Assembly (NCBI GenBank): GCA_944472155.2
Contig: OX235275.1
Span: 31,350,231 to 31,414,230 of the forward strand
Direction of reading: 5' to 3'
DNA length: 64,000 bases
From: Trichobilharzia szidati
Taxonomy: Eukaryota > Platyhelminthes > Trematoda > Strigeidida > Schistosomatidae
Shown here in pieces: positions 44,620-56,062 of this stretch (positions are counted from its first letter, which is position 1; each line of letters starts with the position of its first letter). The notes below the pieces were generated by a model. That model was not told the DNA's origin, did not search any database, and saw nothing but the letters and a program-made list of their open reading frames with translations. The position numbers and the translations under genes were made by a program.

Positions 44620-46250
44620 TTGAAAAAATAAGAGATCTTCATGTGAATGACAAGTTTATAACATCTTTCGATGTATCCTCCTTGTTCACCAATGTACCGT
44701 TGATGGAGACAGTGGATTTTATATGCGATGAGATTACAAAGTGAAACATAGACACCGGCATTTCCGTATCCTTCATGAAGGAACTTATTTAAAGATGTAC
44801 AGTGAATGTTCACTTCCTATTCAATAAGGAATACTATAGACATATTGATTGTGTGGCTATGGTTTCCCTATTAGGTGGAATCCTAGCTGTGTTTTACTCG
44901 TTAAGTTACAGACTAGACCGCTGAAATGAATCATTGAGGAATTGGAATTCTACTGTCAATATATGGATGATACACTTCTGGTTGTGAAAAATGAGAATGA
45001 AACAAGTTCAATGATGCCCATTCAGCAAACACTTCACCACAGAGAAAGAAAGTAATGACAGTATCTCATTCCTAGCCATGAAAGAAGATGGTACACCAAG
45101 AAGGAGTGTGTATAGGAAACCTTCAGCAACAGGTCAGTACACTCATTTTTTGAGTTTTGCATCTTTGAAATATAAACGTAATTTGTTAAAGTGTCTGGTT
45201 CATAGAGCTAGGATAATCTGATCAAAAGACTCCCCCAATGAGGAGCTTAAGATTATTAGAGAATTTCTGAGTAAAAATGGTTATCCAGATAAGTCCGTTG
45301 ATAAGAATATGAATTTTACGCCAAGGTAAGTCAGTATGGCAACAGCTCAAAACAGCCATTGTTCATAAGACTGAAGTTCCTCGGTGACAAAATCAGTGAA
45401 ACGGTTACACAGAGCCTGAAGAATGCAGACAAAAGAGCTTTCAGTGCAGCAGAGGTACTTTATTTCGTCAATACCACCCTTAATTACTTTCGAGAAATAA
45501 GGACAAACTACTTAATTTTGCCTCCTCTATGTGTATCTACCAGTCTGACTGCAGTTGCGGAGCCAGCTACACCAGGCATACAATTAAGCAGGTTCATCAT
45601 CGGATTTCCGAACATCATCCGGGATGGCCAAGCAATGGATAAACAAGATCCATTCGTAGCTCTGTTTGAGCACACTCTGTAGACTCTTCTACATACCTAC
45701 AGATGAAGCAATAGGAATCCACCTGAAGAAGTCAGACAAACCTGTGCGTTCAGAAGTAATTTCTACGGCCACTATCCTTATCTTGGCCATCGTCGCATGA
45801 ACCGTTACATAAACTGGACTACTTTGCACTCTCCCCAAACCTTTTGAAAATGACAACTGTACAAATTTTTTTATTTTTTTCTGACCAATTCATCTTAAAT
45901 TATATCTTATCATTGTCTTAATCGTTTTATTTTATTGAACTATCTGTCGCTTAATCAATTTGAGCACTCACTCATTCCTTAATTACCCTTCATTTTTCCG
46001 AAAGTATGCATTATGCAACCCACTTGTTGTAACCATTTCTACCTCTTAATTGTGTATTGATTTTCTTCGTTAATTATCACCCCCGTTTGATATGTTGATA
46101 CTGACTAATTATTGTTAACAAACATACCGCCAACTGATCGGTAAATTGTTGTGTATTGTAATAAAAATGCTATGGATATATATTGGAGTAGAGCCAGAGA
46201 TGAGGATCTAATTGAAAAGTAAATATTTCTTCTCTCAACCCTTTTGCTTT
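44620..46250 (+). mobile_element. Penelope-like family D, decayed full RT
   Basis: Plus-strand coding in broken frames: DKFITSFDVSSLFTNVPL (RT motif A) near 44650-44705, a YMDDT-like box near 44965 (mutated), SISFLAM then PRRSVYRKPSATGQYTHFL near 45095-45155, and LKYKRNL. The linker frame at 45359-45682 has RLKFLGDKISETVTQSL. The endonuclease region is eroded, and the C-terminal EAIGIHLKK lies near 45710. The 3' region 45880-46250 matches 59.11-59.52 kb. Confidence 0.75.
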
Positions 46251-46299
46251 CTAAATTAGAAACTTCCATTTTGTAGTTTTCTTTATTCCTTCCCTTTTA

Positions 46300-47490
46300 G
46301 CATCGTTGTCGAACAGAGCGAATTCATCGACCTCGAAAATACCGTCGAGCCAGAAGTAATTTGGAAACTACTTCAACACTACGGCTTACAGTGCCGTATT
46401 TTTTACCGACCTTATTCAACAGATGGCTATATGACGATGTCACACGTAAGGTGATCCACAAAGAGAAAAACAGCGAGGCATTTGAAGTGAATGCAGGAGT
46501 AAAACAAGGCTGCCAGCCAACTATCACCGATGATATTCTTAATTGTGGTGGATTGGATCATGCGTCACACTGTGCGACTGGAGCGACGAGGCAGGACTAC
46601 GCTGGACATCTGATGAGAAGACTCTAGAAGATCTGGGTTTCGCATGTGGATGATTTATGTTTAGTGTCACACAAACTCGAAGACTTGCAGGTGAAAACCA
46701 ACAAACCGACTGAACAGGCTGACAGCGAAGACAAGACTCCATCCAGTTGAACAAAGAGAACACGGAGGTGATGAAGATAACCGACTGACCAAACAACAAC
46801 AACAACCGTAACCAATAACCATCAAGAGTTTACAGAGGTTAATTCCTTCACTTATCTAGGAAGCCAGCATCATTTCAACTGCAGCCAGCGGAACGGATGA
46901 AGATATCAAAGTCAGAATCGGAAAGGCGAGAAACGCATTCATCAACCTGAGACCAATTTGGAAATCTTCTGCATTGACTCAGTTGCATATAGAACAAGAT
47001 TCGGATTTTCAACACTAATGTCACGTCGGTCCTTCTATATGGATCAGAAACTTGACCAGCGTGTCAGTCACGAAAAGTAATTCCAACAGGCCACTGCAGA
47101 ATTTCATCAACAGCTGTCTTCGCTGGCTCCATACTGAAGATCAAACAGCCAGGAAGAATTAGTGACAAGAAACTCTGCTGTGGAACAAACGAACCAAGAG
47201 CGAATCGCTCAACAAATATGTAGGAGGAAATGAAGATGGATCTGGCATTCACGGAGACAACCGTTGAATGACATCGCGCCAGGCGCTTGAGTGGAATCCA
47301 AATGAGAAGCGACGAGTGGGTCGTCAGTGTGAGGGTGAAATTGATGGAGATCGTGTTAGGAAGAGATGAGAGAGTCTGGGCAATCATGGACCTAGCTGAA
47401 GAGGATGGCAGAAGATGGAATAAAGTGGAGATGTGTTGCTGAATCCCTATGCTCCACTCAAAATCCAAGGGAGCAATAATAGTAATATAA
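46300..47490 (+). mobile_element. RTE-B copy sharing lesions with the 10.3-11.7 kb copy
   Basis: It begins near the VDREV motif (46345) and follows RTE-B to the tail at 47470 (AATAATAGTAATATAATAAT). Between 46530 and 47300 it is almost the same sequence as 10680-11470, including the 4-base insertion in the FADD region and the frame-breaking bases near 47060. No coding is intact. Confidence 0.82.
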
Positions 47491-47499
47491 TAATAAAGT

Positions 47500-48124
47500 C
47501 AACAAATCTAGATTTTCATGGCTTTTGCGCTCTGACAGTCAAATGGACTTCGTCTGAATACTGTGGCCTGTGTGTTTCACTTCACTGTCATCCCAAGGTA
47601 TTACAAAAAAAATTATTTTGAAAAATAGGCTCCACAGGATTCTTTAACTGACATAATTTGTTTCTAAGTACGTTTGTAAATATGAATATCATCTTTATTA
47701 GAAACTGAATTTACAAAGACGACTACCGAAATTCATGGTATTTTAGAGAGCTTTTTCATTCTAGTCAAGTAATTTTTGCCACTGTGCATCCATAAATGTA
47801 CTCGAGGTTAGGGCAAACTGAGATTCATGTCACCAGATGAGTGCATGTTTATTCAAGCATGTATTAAGATGGAATCCAATGCAACATACATGAAGTCTAA
47901 CTTTAACAATTCAGCAGTAAGTGTAGTACTGAAAAATACCTCAATTTAGGAGGAAATACTTGTTCAATCCTCTTCAGTTTCAAATGATTCCCTGACACAT
48001 ATCAAGTAGTAACGAAATCTTTATTGAATCTAAAATCTGAATTGTCAGATAAACAGCATTTGAAAAAAGCATTCATTCATGATTATCCTCTTCGAGAATT
48101 ACCTTTTCTCCTGGGTCTACAAAT
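47500..48124. other. No gene recognised
   Basis: AT-rich, with no frame or repeat assigned. Confidence 0.35.
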
Positions 48125-50590
48125 ATTTACACAAATCTATTGAGATATGATGAAGAGGTTCGTAGTTCGGGTGGATGATTTTGATGTAGTCGGGTTCTCT
48201 GAGCTAGCTGGATAGTGTTTGTTTGCGAAGCTTTCATTATTGCCCCAACTGGGCAACATCTTCAGTGCATACTCCAATTTGAAGTGAGCTTTTAGATTTC
48301 TTCACGTGTTTTTTTAGTCATCCTGCTGACGTCTTGCAAAAGAATGGATATCCGCGGAATTTCATTAAAAACACATACTTTCAAGCCAACCTACCAAATC
48401 AAAGGCCCCCGAGGAAAGCACAAAGAAAATCACCCTATCATATTTAAAATACATCACAGAAATCACTGCAAGACTCTTCAGACACCTTCAAGAATTAATG
48501 TTGCACAAAAACCAACAAAATCACTTCATTCAGCCCTATATCAAACAAAAGACTTCATTAACACAGCGAAAGAAGATAAAACCAACATCATTCACAAAAT
48601 AAGTTGTAACAACTGCGAAAAAAACTACATTGGCCAAAGTGAACGTCTCTTTCGTCTTCGTATCTATGATCATAAGCTAGCCATCAAAAGACATCACATC
48701 CACTCCCTCATTCATACCGCCTCACTGCATACAGACAACCACAGACATCAATTCAACCGGAACGATGTTTAATATTAGACAGAGAAAATGCCAAGAATAC
48801 TCGAGAATTCTTTAGATGCCTGGTATTCCAGTGAATGACGCCACTACTGGAGAAGGTGTGGAAAGAGGGTAAGGTACCTGAAGATTGGAAGAAAGGATAC
48901 TTATTCAAACTACCAAAGAAAGGAGACTTAAGTCAATGCAAGAACTGGCGCGGAATTACGCTCCTGTCCATCCCAAGCAAAATACTAGGCCGCATCATCC
49001 TGGAGAGAATCAAACATGCCCTGGATGAAAAACTTCGACCGGAACAGGCTGGATTCAGGAGAAACAAGTCATGCATTGATCAGATCGCCACATTACGGAT
49101 CATCATTGAACAAAGCCTGGAATGGTAGTCACCTCTCTATCTCAACTTCATCGACTTTGAAAAGGCCTTCGACAGCGTCGATCGAGAGGTGATTTGGAAA
49201 CTACTTCGCTACTACGGGGTGCCACCGACAATTATACATCTCATCCAACAGCTATACGACAATGCTGCATGTCAAGTAATCCACAACGGGAAACTTACGG
49301 AATCCTTTGAAGTGAGGACAGGAGTAAGACAAGGCTGCCTACTATCGCCAATGATTTTCCTGATTGCAGTAGATTGGATAATGCGACAAACAGCGGGCAA
49401 TGAGGAAACAGGCATACAATGGACTCACACAAAACACTTGGAGGATCTGGACTTCGCCAATGATATATGTCTGATTTCCCACAAACTGGAAGATATGCAA
49501 GCGAAAAGCAACAAGTTGGCAGAAGAAGCATCAGAGAAGATAGGACTTCAGGTGAACATAGAAAAAACAGAGGTGATGAAGATTCCTTGCCAACACCAAC
49601 AGCATCAACAATAACAGACAACAATCAGCATAAATGGGAGGAACCTGAAAGAAACAACCTCTTTTTCCTACTTGGGAAGCATAGTTTCAACTACAGGCCG
49701 GCGGAACTGACGAGGATATCAAAGCAAGAATCGGAAAAGCAAGGCAGATTTTCATTTCTCTAAAGTCTATGTGGAGGTCAACAGCACTCAGCATCAAAAA
49801 TGAGATCCGGATTTCCAACTCCAATGTGAAGTCAGTGCTACTATACGGATCAGAGACTTGGCCAGCGCGTCATAAAGAGCATCTCAAACAAACTACAGAC
49901 CTTCATTAACAGCTGTCTTCACTCAAACTACTCAAAATCAGATGGCCAGCCAGAAAAGATCAGCAACAGAGATCTCTGGGAGCGAACCAACCAGGAACCA
50001 ACTGTGCAACAAATAGGCAGGAAGAAATGGAGATGGATTGGCTGGCCGTATTCTGAGGAAACCATCAAGTGACATCACTAGACAAGCCATTGCTCGAACG
50101 GAACCCGGCCGAATGGGAAGCGGCGAGTTGGTCGTCAGTGCAAGGGTGACTTGGAGGAGGTGATGTGAAGAGGAGATGAAAGCGTGTGGGCAGACTTGGA
50201 GCCAGGTGAAGAATCTAGCAGAGAACCGAACGCAATGGAGACGCACGGCTGAAGCCCTATGTTCCTCTAGGAATTAAAGGATACAATAATAATAATGATA
50301 TAATAGTTCCAGTGAATCGTCAATCATAGACACATTCAGATAGACAAAATTCACCAATCGATAAGAAGGAAATGTCATATACAAAGGGTCAAACTTAAGT
50401 CAGGTAGTAGCCTAGAGGATGTGAAATTACACGAAAACAACTAATCATGTTCAACGTCAGCAAACTCGTGGAGAAATCTAAAAGCTCACTTCATCAGATT
50501 AAAGTATCCGCTGAAGATGTTGCTCAGTACGGCAATGAAAGCTTTACGAACAAACTATCCAGCTCAGCAAACACAACTACATCAAAAGCA
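48125..50590 (+). mobile_element. Penelope-like family B split by RTE, with inverted 3' end at its head
   Basis: 48125-48325 is the family 3' end in inverted orientation, with a hammerhead-like block at about 48296-48225. Plus-strand coding then runs 48326-48836: KPTYQIKGPRGKHKE, KPTKSLHSALYQTKD, HKISCNNCEKNYIGQSERL (GIY-YIG). After the RTE insertion it resumes at 50307 and ends at about 50590 with another hammerhead-like block (50508-50560). Confidence 0.8.
48837..50306 (+). mobile_element. RTE-A insertion in a PLE, 11-bp TSD
   Basis: The repeat TTCCAGTGAAT occurs at 48826-48836 and 50307-50317. The copy starts at TPLLEKVWKEGKVPEDWKK (about 48839) and carries RT in two good frames (48835-49128 and 49189-49614) separated by a stop at 49127. 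Its catalytic box reads LDFANDI, with the first Asp changed to Asn. Beyond 49615, several 4-base insertions break the frame. The tail is AATAATAATGAT. Confidence 0.92.
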
Positions 50591-50879
50591 TATCTATTTG
50601 TATACACAGAATATTCTGGAACAATCATCATGAACACTGTTGGTGTTTTTAAATGCTATCGATTTGTGAAGATCATATTGGATTACCACAGTTGAAGAAA
50701 GACGTTTAAGTTATTATAGGCATAAACATTTATTAATTATTTATAATATCAAATAAAATTAAGGAAGCTTTTACAACAAATTCATGGTATGGTCACCAAT
50801 AGGACCAATTTTAGCCGACATTTTCCTTGCAAAACTAGAAAATCAGCCTTTGAAAGATGTAACTGATGAACTAGAATTC

Positions 50880-51128
50880 TAGTTTAGGAATCATCGGCAG
50901 TACGCACCCACTGGGATTCGAACCCAGTGGCTGAACGGTATACGAGCTTGCCTTGTAACCGGAAGGTCCTGGGTTCGAATCCCAGTGGGTGCGTACTGCC
51001 GACGATTCCCAAACTAGGATGAAACAGCAGCTGTCCAGTACTCTCTGATTTTCAATGGTTCTCTAACTAATATCAATCCGTGATCAACTCGTAAAAACAT
51101 AACTAACCCTTACAAACCAAACTGTAGA
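50880..51128 (+). mobile_element. H2 SINE with inverted 5' end, 12-bp TSD
   Basis: GAACTAGAATTC flanks it at 50868-50879 and 51129-51140. The first 46 bases (about 50881-50926) are the reverse complement of 50972-51017, covering the B box and the first half of the ribozyme block; the rest is a normal plus-strand H2. The PLE reading frame is restored if the insert is skipped, which confirms the insertion. Confidence 0.88.
50993..51041 (+). ncRNA. Hammerhead-derived block closest to consensus in family H2
   Basis: Stem I GTACTG (50993-50998) pairs with CAGTAC (51036-51041). The core is CCGACGA (50999-51005), differing from CUGANGA only by U4 to C. Stem II has about three pairs. GAAA is at 51021-51024, stem III ACAG/CTGT has loop CAG, and the cleavage base is C51035 in a GTC triplet. 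U4 is strongly conserved, so activity is doubtful. Confidence 0.6.
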
Positions 51129-51723
51129 GAACTAGAATTCGACTGTCGGTACATGGAGGATACATTGTCGATTATGCAAATTGAGGATGAAGCAAAGAAC
51201 ATCCTTGAAAAATTCAACTACTTGCATCCTGCATTAAATTTTACCATCGACAAAGAAAGTGACTCTAGAATTTAATTCATAGACTTCCCTATGACAAGAA
51301 AACAGGACAGTACAAAATAAGAAGAAGTGTATATTGAAAAACAACATCAACTGCTGAGTATTCTCAATTTTTTCAGCGATCTTCTCTAACCAATGCCTTG
51401 ATGAAGAACTCAATATTATTCAATAATTGCTGACTGAGAACGGTTGTCCAGAAAAATATATCTACAATAATATGAATTTGAAGCCAAAGAAGGAAAATAT
51501 GCTAACAGTTTCGAAAAAGGCCTTTTTCTTACAACTTCAGTACCTCGGGGATAACTTCAGTGAGATATAAACACAACGCCTAAGGATTGTGGTGAAAATA
51601 CCATTCCCTGCTGCTGAATTATGTTGTGTCTTCAAAACAACTCCTATTTTACTTCCATGAGTTAAAGATAAACTACCTAATTTCATCACTTCTATGTGTA
51701 TCTATGAATTTAAATGCTCAAGT

Positions 51724-51835
51724 ATTGGTTTTTCTAGTGATTTAGTTTGATTGTTTGGAGAATTTTATCATGAGGAGAGCTGTTTCGTCCTAGTTTGGGA
51801 CTCTTCAACAGTACGCATCCGCGCTCCTATGGAGC
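51724..51835 (-). mobile_element. H2 SINE fragment in a PLE
   Basis: Minus-strand H2 from the ribozyme block (GCGTACTGTTGAAGAGTCCC, GGACGAAACAGC) to the tail CAATACTTGA. It splits the PLE codons for the CS-YGAS cysteine motif; about four bases (GCTC) are duplicated. The core reads UUGAAGA, so C3 is changed to U. Confidence 0.7.
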
Positions 51836-52451
51836 TAGTTAATTAAATAAGGGGTATGTTTATCATCGGATTTCCTAACATCATCCTGCGTGATTAAAAA
51901 AAGAACAAATAAAATCCATTTTCATAGCTCTATTCTATCTCATCTTGTGGATACGACGAACACAAGACTGATGTTAACGAGGCAGCTTTCAAAGTCGTCT
52001 ACCGCATACCAACTAATCTTAGCTTTACCTTAAGAGTTCGTCTACTAAATATTGCTCGGACTGCTGGGATCCACATTAAGTAAATTTACTTATGTATCCA
52101 GGAGATGTTGGTTCAGACACTGTCCTTACCTTGGCCGTCAATCAAGGTTTTAATGATCCTTAATTTTTTTTTGATACTCTATTTGCTGTTGTATTTGTAT
52201 GCTTGTTATAACTTAAATGTCTTTCGTGATCTGTTATTCCATTGTGGTGGTCTCACCTAACAAATTGACAGTATTTAAAACAACTAGTATTGTTAATGAC
52301 AATTATTCTAGAATATTCTACGTATAAAAATATGCATATAATTGTAGAGCCAGCAGAAGAGGAAACTCTATAAAAGGGAAAATTCTCCCTGCTCAAATTT
52401 TCATTCGTCTTCTAAGCAATACAGGAATTGAAAAAAAGTTGTTTAACTTAC

Positions 52452-52583
52452 ACACATATGATTGAAACCGACCACCAATGTGGATGATAATGGCAGTGTC
52501 GTTCCAGCAGTCTCTCCAGCGTTGACAACTCCCCATTTCATACAATTACATATATAAGCTAACCAGTAGATTGCAAAGAGTGC
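52452..52583 (-). CDS. Candidate host-gene exon 3
   Basis: Acceptor AATAAAAAG before 52583 and consensus donor GTAAGT after 52452. The 132 bases are open in one frame only, which is also the frame expected from exon 2. They encode 44 residues starting ALFAIYWLAYICNCMKWG, a probable membrane segment, then NAGETAGTTLPLSS. The acceptor lacks a good pyrimidine tract, so this exon is less certain than exons 1 and 2. Confidence 0.5.
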
Positions 52584-52664
52584 CTTTTTATTGTCAAATA
52601 AGAAAAATTAAAAAATAAAGATATATATGTATATGTTAAAGAAATAAATAAATTTTATAATTAC

Positions 52665-52766
52665 ATAATTGCTTGTAAACATGACTATGAAGTAGAAGGT
52701 ATGCGTCTTATAATATCCTCCCAATTGTATCAGCGTCGCCAGCATATAATAGATTATATTCGCCAC
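52665..52766 (-). CDS. Candidate host-gene exon 2
   Basis: Acceptor TCTCTTCTACAG before 52766; proposed donor GTAATT after 52665. The 34 codons read VANIIYYMLATLIQLGGYY, then HTFYFIVMF, hydrophobic throughout. Intron 1 (52767-52810) is only 44 nt and intron 2 (52584-52664) 81 nt. Very small 5' introns are a known trait of schistosome genes. Confidence 0.55.
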
Positions 52767-52810
52767 CTGTAGAAGAGACACATTAGACAACATAAAAGTT
52801 ACGAACTTAC

Positions 52811-53008
52811 CAGGAGGATAAAAATAACATATTTCATTTGATAAACTAGATTTTTAATGAAGTAATGGTCATCGTTTCCTTTCACCTCTTGATGATAGCG
52901 TTCATATCCCAGGTAGATGAAACAGGTGAACACTGCGACGATCAAGCAACGAACTACGAAGGAGACTACATAATTGAGTCTATCGTTTTTAGTGCTTTGT
53001 TGAATCAT
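52811..53008 (-). CDS. Candidate host-gene exon 1, membrane protein (possibly AIG1/ADTRP-like)
   Basis: The ATG at 53008 has an in-frame TGA six bases upstream, so it is a plausible true start. The exon encodes 66 residues: MIQQSTKNDRL, a membrane segment (YVVSFVVRCLIVAVFTCFIY), a polar loop with HQEVKGNDDHY, then NLVYQMKYVIFILL, which continues in exon 2 as a second membrane segment. It ends at a perfect donor, GTAAGT. The pattern KYVIFILLVANIIYY resembles the FAR-17a/AIG1 N-terminal motif (KFLTF.DLV.Q..FF), but the catalytic Thr of AIG1 would be Ile here. The family call is tentative. Unlike its surroundings, this region is not a repeat. Confidence 0.55.
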
Positions 53009-53479
53009 TGCTCAATTTTGGTATACTGTCCGGCCTAGAGCATATATATGTTTGTATATATAGTTGCATAATTAGACAAAGCTAGCCTACACAGAATTGA
53101 ATCTGACCATATTTATCTTCAACTGATACGATTTTTTCATCACAGGGTAAAATTATGTTCTAATGAATGAATTTCTTCTTGGTATTTTCACTCTCTAATT
53201 TGTCTTATTTCTTTCTTTCTACAAGTGCTTTGAAAACCTGAGATTCACTAATAAGAAGTCAAGATAAGTCAGTATATGTGTTATTGATGGCAGAGAAAAT
53301 AACGCAAAGGCTTAATAATGAGTTTGTTTTCAATCTTTGACGTTTGGCTTGTCTAAAACAAAAGATATTTCACCTCTCACTGTTTTTATATATATGCATT
53401 TCAGTCAGTTCTTTTTTACTATGGTTCACAAAACACACCGACACACTGACAGAAAATAGATGTATAGAAGATTACAGTG
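53009..53479. other. 5' flank of the candidate host gene
   Basis: AT-rich, with TATATATGTTTGTATATATA near 53042-53062 just upstream of the minus-strand start. A core promoter could lie here, but nothing decisive is seen. Confidence 0.35.
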
Positions 53480-53650
53480 GAATGTATTGATTTCATCGAT
53501 TTTGCAAAGGCTTTCGACAGAGTTGATCACACTAGTAAGTTGGAAACTACTTCAACACTATGGCGCTTATCACTGCAAATGTTTAATCAAGTTCAATCAA
53601 TAGCTACATGACTGTGCCACATGTCAGGTGATCGACAATGGGAGTGGATT
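53480..53650 (+). mobile_element. RTE-B relic (palm motif A)
   Basis: The plus strand reads CIDFIDFAKAFDRVDHTS near 53480-53530, the RTE palm motif A, then LLQHYGAY-like and CQVIDNGS near 53620. It ends where repeat family X begins. Confidence 0.65.
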
Positions 53651-54440
53651 AGGTGGAGGACTGTGTGGAGTAAGGAGACAGGGGCCAAGTTAAACTTTAA
53701 GCACCACTAACTACCCCCAATGGAGTGCAACCGCACCAATGACCTTGGAACGCTCACTGAGCGAGTTTGTGAAACCTGACAAATAATGTTGTCGTCATCA
53801 ATAAAATATGCTCATCGAAGTGTTATGCTATTAAATGGGATTTATGGCAAGTTTCAGCTTAGGTTTGGGAAAGATTAAGTAACGTTTTAAGCCATGGACA
53901 AGTTAGGGTTAGGTAAACCTAATAAAGGCGACATTAGGGTTGGTTCGAGTTAGATTACAGTTAGTTTAGGTATATTTTCACGTAAGGGTTGGATTCAAGA
54001 AAGATTAGGGTTAGAAGACCTCAATAATTATATGCATAGAATGTGGTAAAATTACTCTGTTGATATAAGAATAGTACTTGTGCACTGTGGTAGAGTATAA
54101 TTCCATTGCGGGTAAAATTTATTCTGATAAAGTCTCATAATGTTATACAGTCATATTTACTGATAACGTTTTGAACACAGTTTACTGCCCAGTAAATATT
54201 ACTGCATAACATTGTGAGACTTTATCAAAATAAATTTTGCCCATAATGGAATTGTACTCTGTTGATACTCCAACCTAAAACTGAAGGCTATTTTTATCAC
54301 ATGTGAGAGCAAGGTATCCCCTGTAACACTTTTCTAAAGTTTTTATGCATATTTTTTACATAAATCTATGTATACCATACATGAAAATGCCTCCTTCACG
54401 TGATTGGTGCGTTCGAGGTCATTCGATGATTGACAGTTAA
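53651..54440 (+). repeat. Repeat family X
   Basis: Colinear with 56.5-57.0 kb over several hundred bases (TGCTCATCGAAGTGTTATGC vs TGCTTATTGAAGTCTTGTGT; GGGAAAGATTAAG; ATGCATAGAATGTGGT; TGATTGGTGCG). It contains scattered TTAGGGTT units. A 71-bp hairpin sits inside this copy. No coding capacity is visible, and the class of element is unknown. Confidence 0.6.
54092..54260. repeat. 71-bp inverted repeat (hairpin)
   Basis: 54092-54162 and 54190-54260 are imperfect reverse complements (AGAGTATAATTCCATT against AATGGAATTGTACTCT; GATAAAGTCTCATAATGTTA against TAACATTGTGAGACTTTATC), with a loop of 27 bases. Confidence 0.75.
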
Positions 54441-54905
54441 TAGTGCTTAAAGGATGGCACGTTGGACTGCTCGAAAATAAGACTCTGGAAGATATAGGCT
54501 ATACAGATTTACAGGTAAAAAAACCAACAAACTGCCTGAAGAAGCAGCAAAGACAGGAGTTCAGGTGATCAAGATAGCTAACCGACAACAACAACAACAA
54601 GCACCAATCCCCTTCAGCTATCTATCTGGCATCGTTTCAATTGCACGAAGACAGTGTGGGTTAAAGATGTCGAAGCCAGCCAGAATCAGAAAGGCAAAGT
54701 ACACCTGCAACACTCTGAAATTATTTTAAAAATCTTCTGCACTCATGATAAAAAAAAATTTGGATTTTCAATACTAAAGGTAAGTCAGTCACTTCTTCTA
54801 CATGTGTTAGAAACCTGAAGTACCACTGAAAGCGTTTCTAGCAGGCTGAAGACTTTTATTAATGGCTACTTTTGTTGACTCCATACTGAAGATGAGATCG
54901 TCAGA
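54441..54905 (+). mobile_element. RTE-B relic
   Basis: Plus strand: a broken KLPEEAAKTGVQV near 54530, a CAACAACAACAACAA run near 54590, SGIVSI near 54625, and a decayed C-terminal part. It stops where the minus-strand RTE-A begins. Confidence 0.65.
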
Positions 54906-56062
54906 AAGAATTATATTATATTATTATTGTATCCTTTAATTTCTAGAGGAACATAGGGCTTCAGCCGTGCGTCTCCATTGAGTTCGGTTCTCTGCTAGAG
55001 TCTTCACCTGGCTCCATGTCTGCCCATACGTTTTCATCTCCTCTTCACATAGTGTCCTCCAAGTCACCCTTGCACTGACGACCAACTCGCCGCTTCCCTC
55101 TCGGCCGGGTTCCACTCGAGCAATGGCTTGTCTAGTGATGTCACTTGATGGTTTCCTCAGAGTATGGCCAATCCATCTCCATTTCTTCCTGCCTATTTGT
55201 TCCACAATCGGTTCCTGCTGTGTTGGATCGCTCACTGCCAGAGATCTTAGTTGCTGATGTTTTCTGGCCATCTGATCTTGAGTATTGAGCGAAGATAGCT
55301 AGCTGTTAATGAAGGTCTGTAGTTTGTTTGAGATGCTCTTTATGACGCGCTGGCCAAGTCTCTGATCCGTATGTTAAGTAGCACTGACTTCACATTGGAG
55401 TTTAAAATAAGGATCATATCTTCGTTTTCATGCTGAGTGCTGTTGACCTCCACACAGGCTCGCTTTCCCAATTCTTGCTTTGATATCCTCGTGAGTTTCG
55501 TCCGACGGTAGTTGAAACGATGCTTCCCAGGTAGGTAGGTGAAGGAGGTTGTTTCTTTCAGGTTCCTCCCATTTATGCTGATATTATCTGTTGTTGTTAC
55601 TGTGGCTGTTGGCCAGGAATCTTCATCACCTCTGTTTTCTCTATGTTCACCTGAAGGAAGTCCTATCTTTGATGCTTCTTCTATCACCAACTTGCTGCTT
55701 TTCACTCGCATATCTTCCAGTTTGTGTGAAATCAGACATATATCATCGGCGAAGTCCAGATCCTCCAAGTTTTTTGTGTGAGTCCATTTTATGCCCGTTT
55801 CCTAATTGCCCGCTGTTTGTCGCATTATCCAATCTACTGCAATCAGGAAAATCATTGGCGATAGTAGGCAGCCTTGTCTTACTCCTGTCCTCACTTCGAA
55901 GGATTCCGTATGTTTCCCGTTGTGGATTACTTGGCGTGCAGCATTGTCGTACATCTGTTGGATGAGATGTATAATTGTCGGTGGCACCCCGTAGTAGCGA
56001 AGTAGTTGCTAAAACACCTCTCGATCGACGCTGACGAAGACCTTTTCAAAGTTGATGAAGTT
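54906..56062 (-). mobile_element. RTE-A 5'-truncated, minus strand
   Basis: The 3' end is at left (AT-rich tail, then CCTTTAATTTCTAGAGG). Minus-strand frames: the FEKVFVSVDRE region near 56030, PPTIIHLIQQMYDNAARQVI at 55987, GVRQGCLLSPMIFLIAVDW, LDFADDICLISHKLE (catalytic FADD intact) near 55760, and the C-terminal frame 54936-55271 with RKKWRWIGHTLRK. 4-base insertions break it in several places, for example GCCG near 55100 and CTAG near 55300. Confidence 0.88.

Larger units (their letters stand above)
50780..52480 (+). mobile_element. Penelope-like family D, interrupted by two SINE insertions
   Basis: It starts at SPIGPILADIFLAKLEN (RT motif) near 50800. After the SINE at 50880-51128 it continues with CRYMEDTLS (mutated YMDDT) near 51150, ALNFTIDKES, a decayed thumb, the linker near 51480-51560 (VSKKAFFLQLQYLGD) and CIYEFKCS (GIY-YIG start) near 51700. 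After a second SINE piece come a short core remnant and the C-terminus to 52150. The 3' region reaches about 52480. Confidence 0.78.

Noticed and set aside
53880..54020. Interstitial telomere repeat
   Set aside because: TTAGGG occurs only as scattered degenerate units within repeat family X, not as an array.
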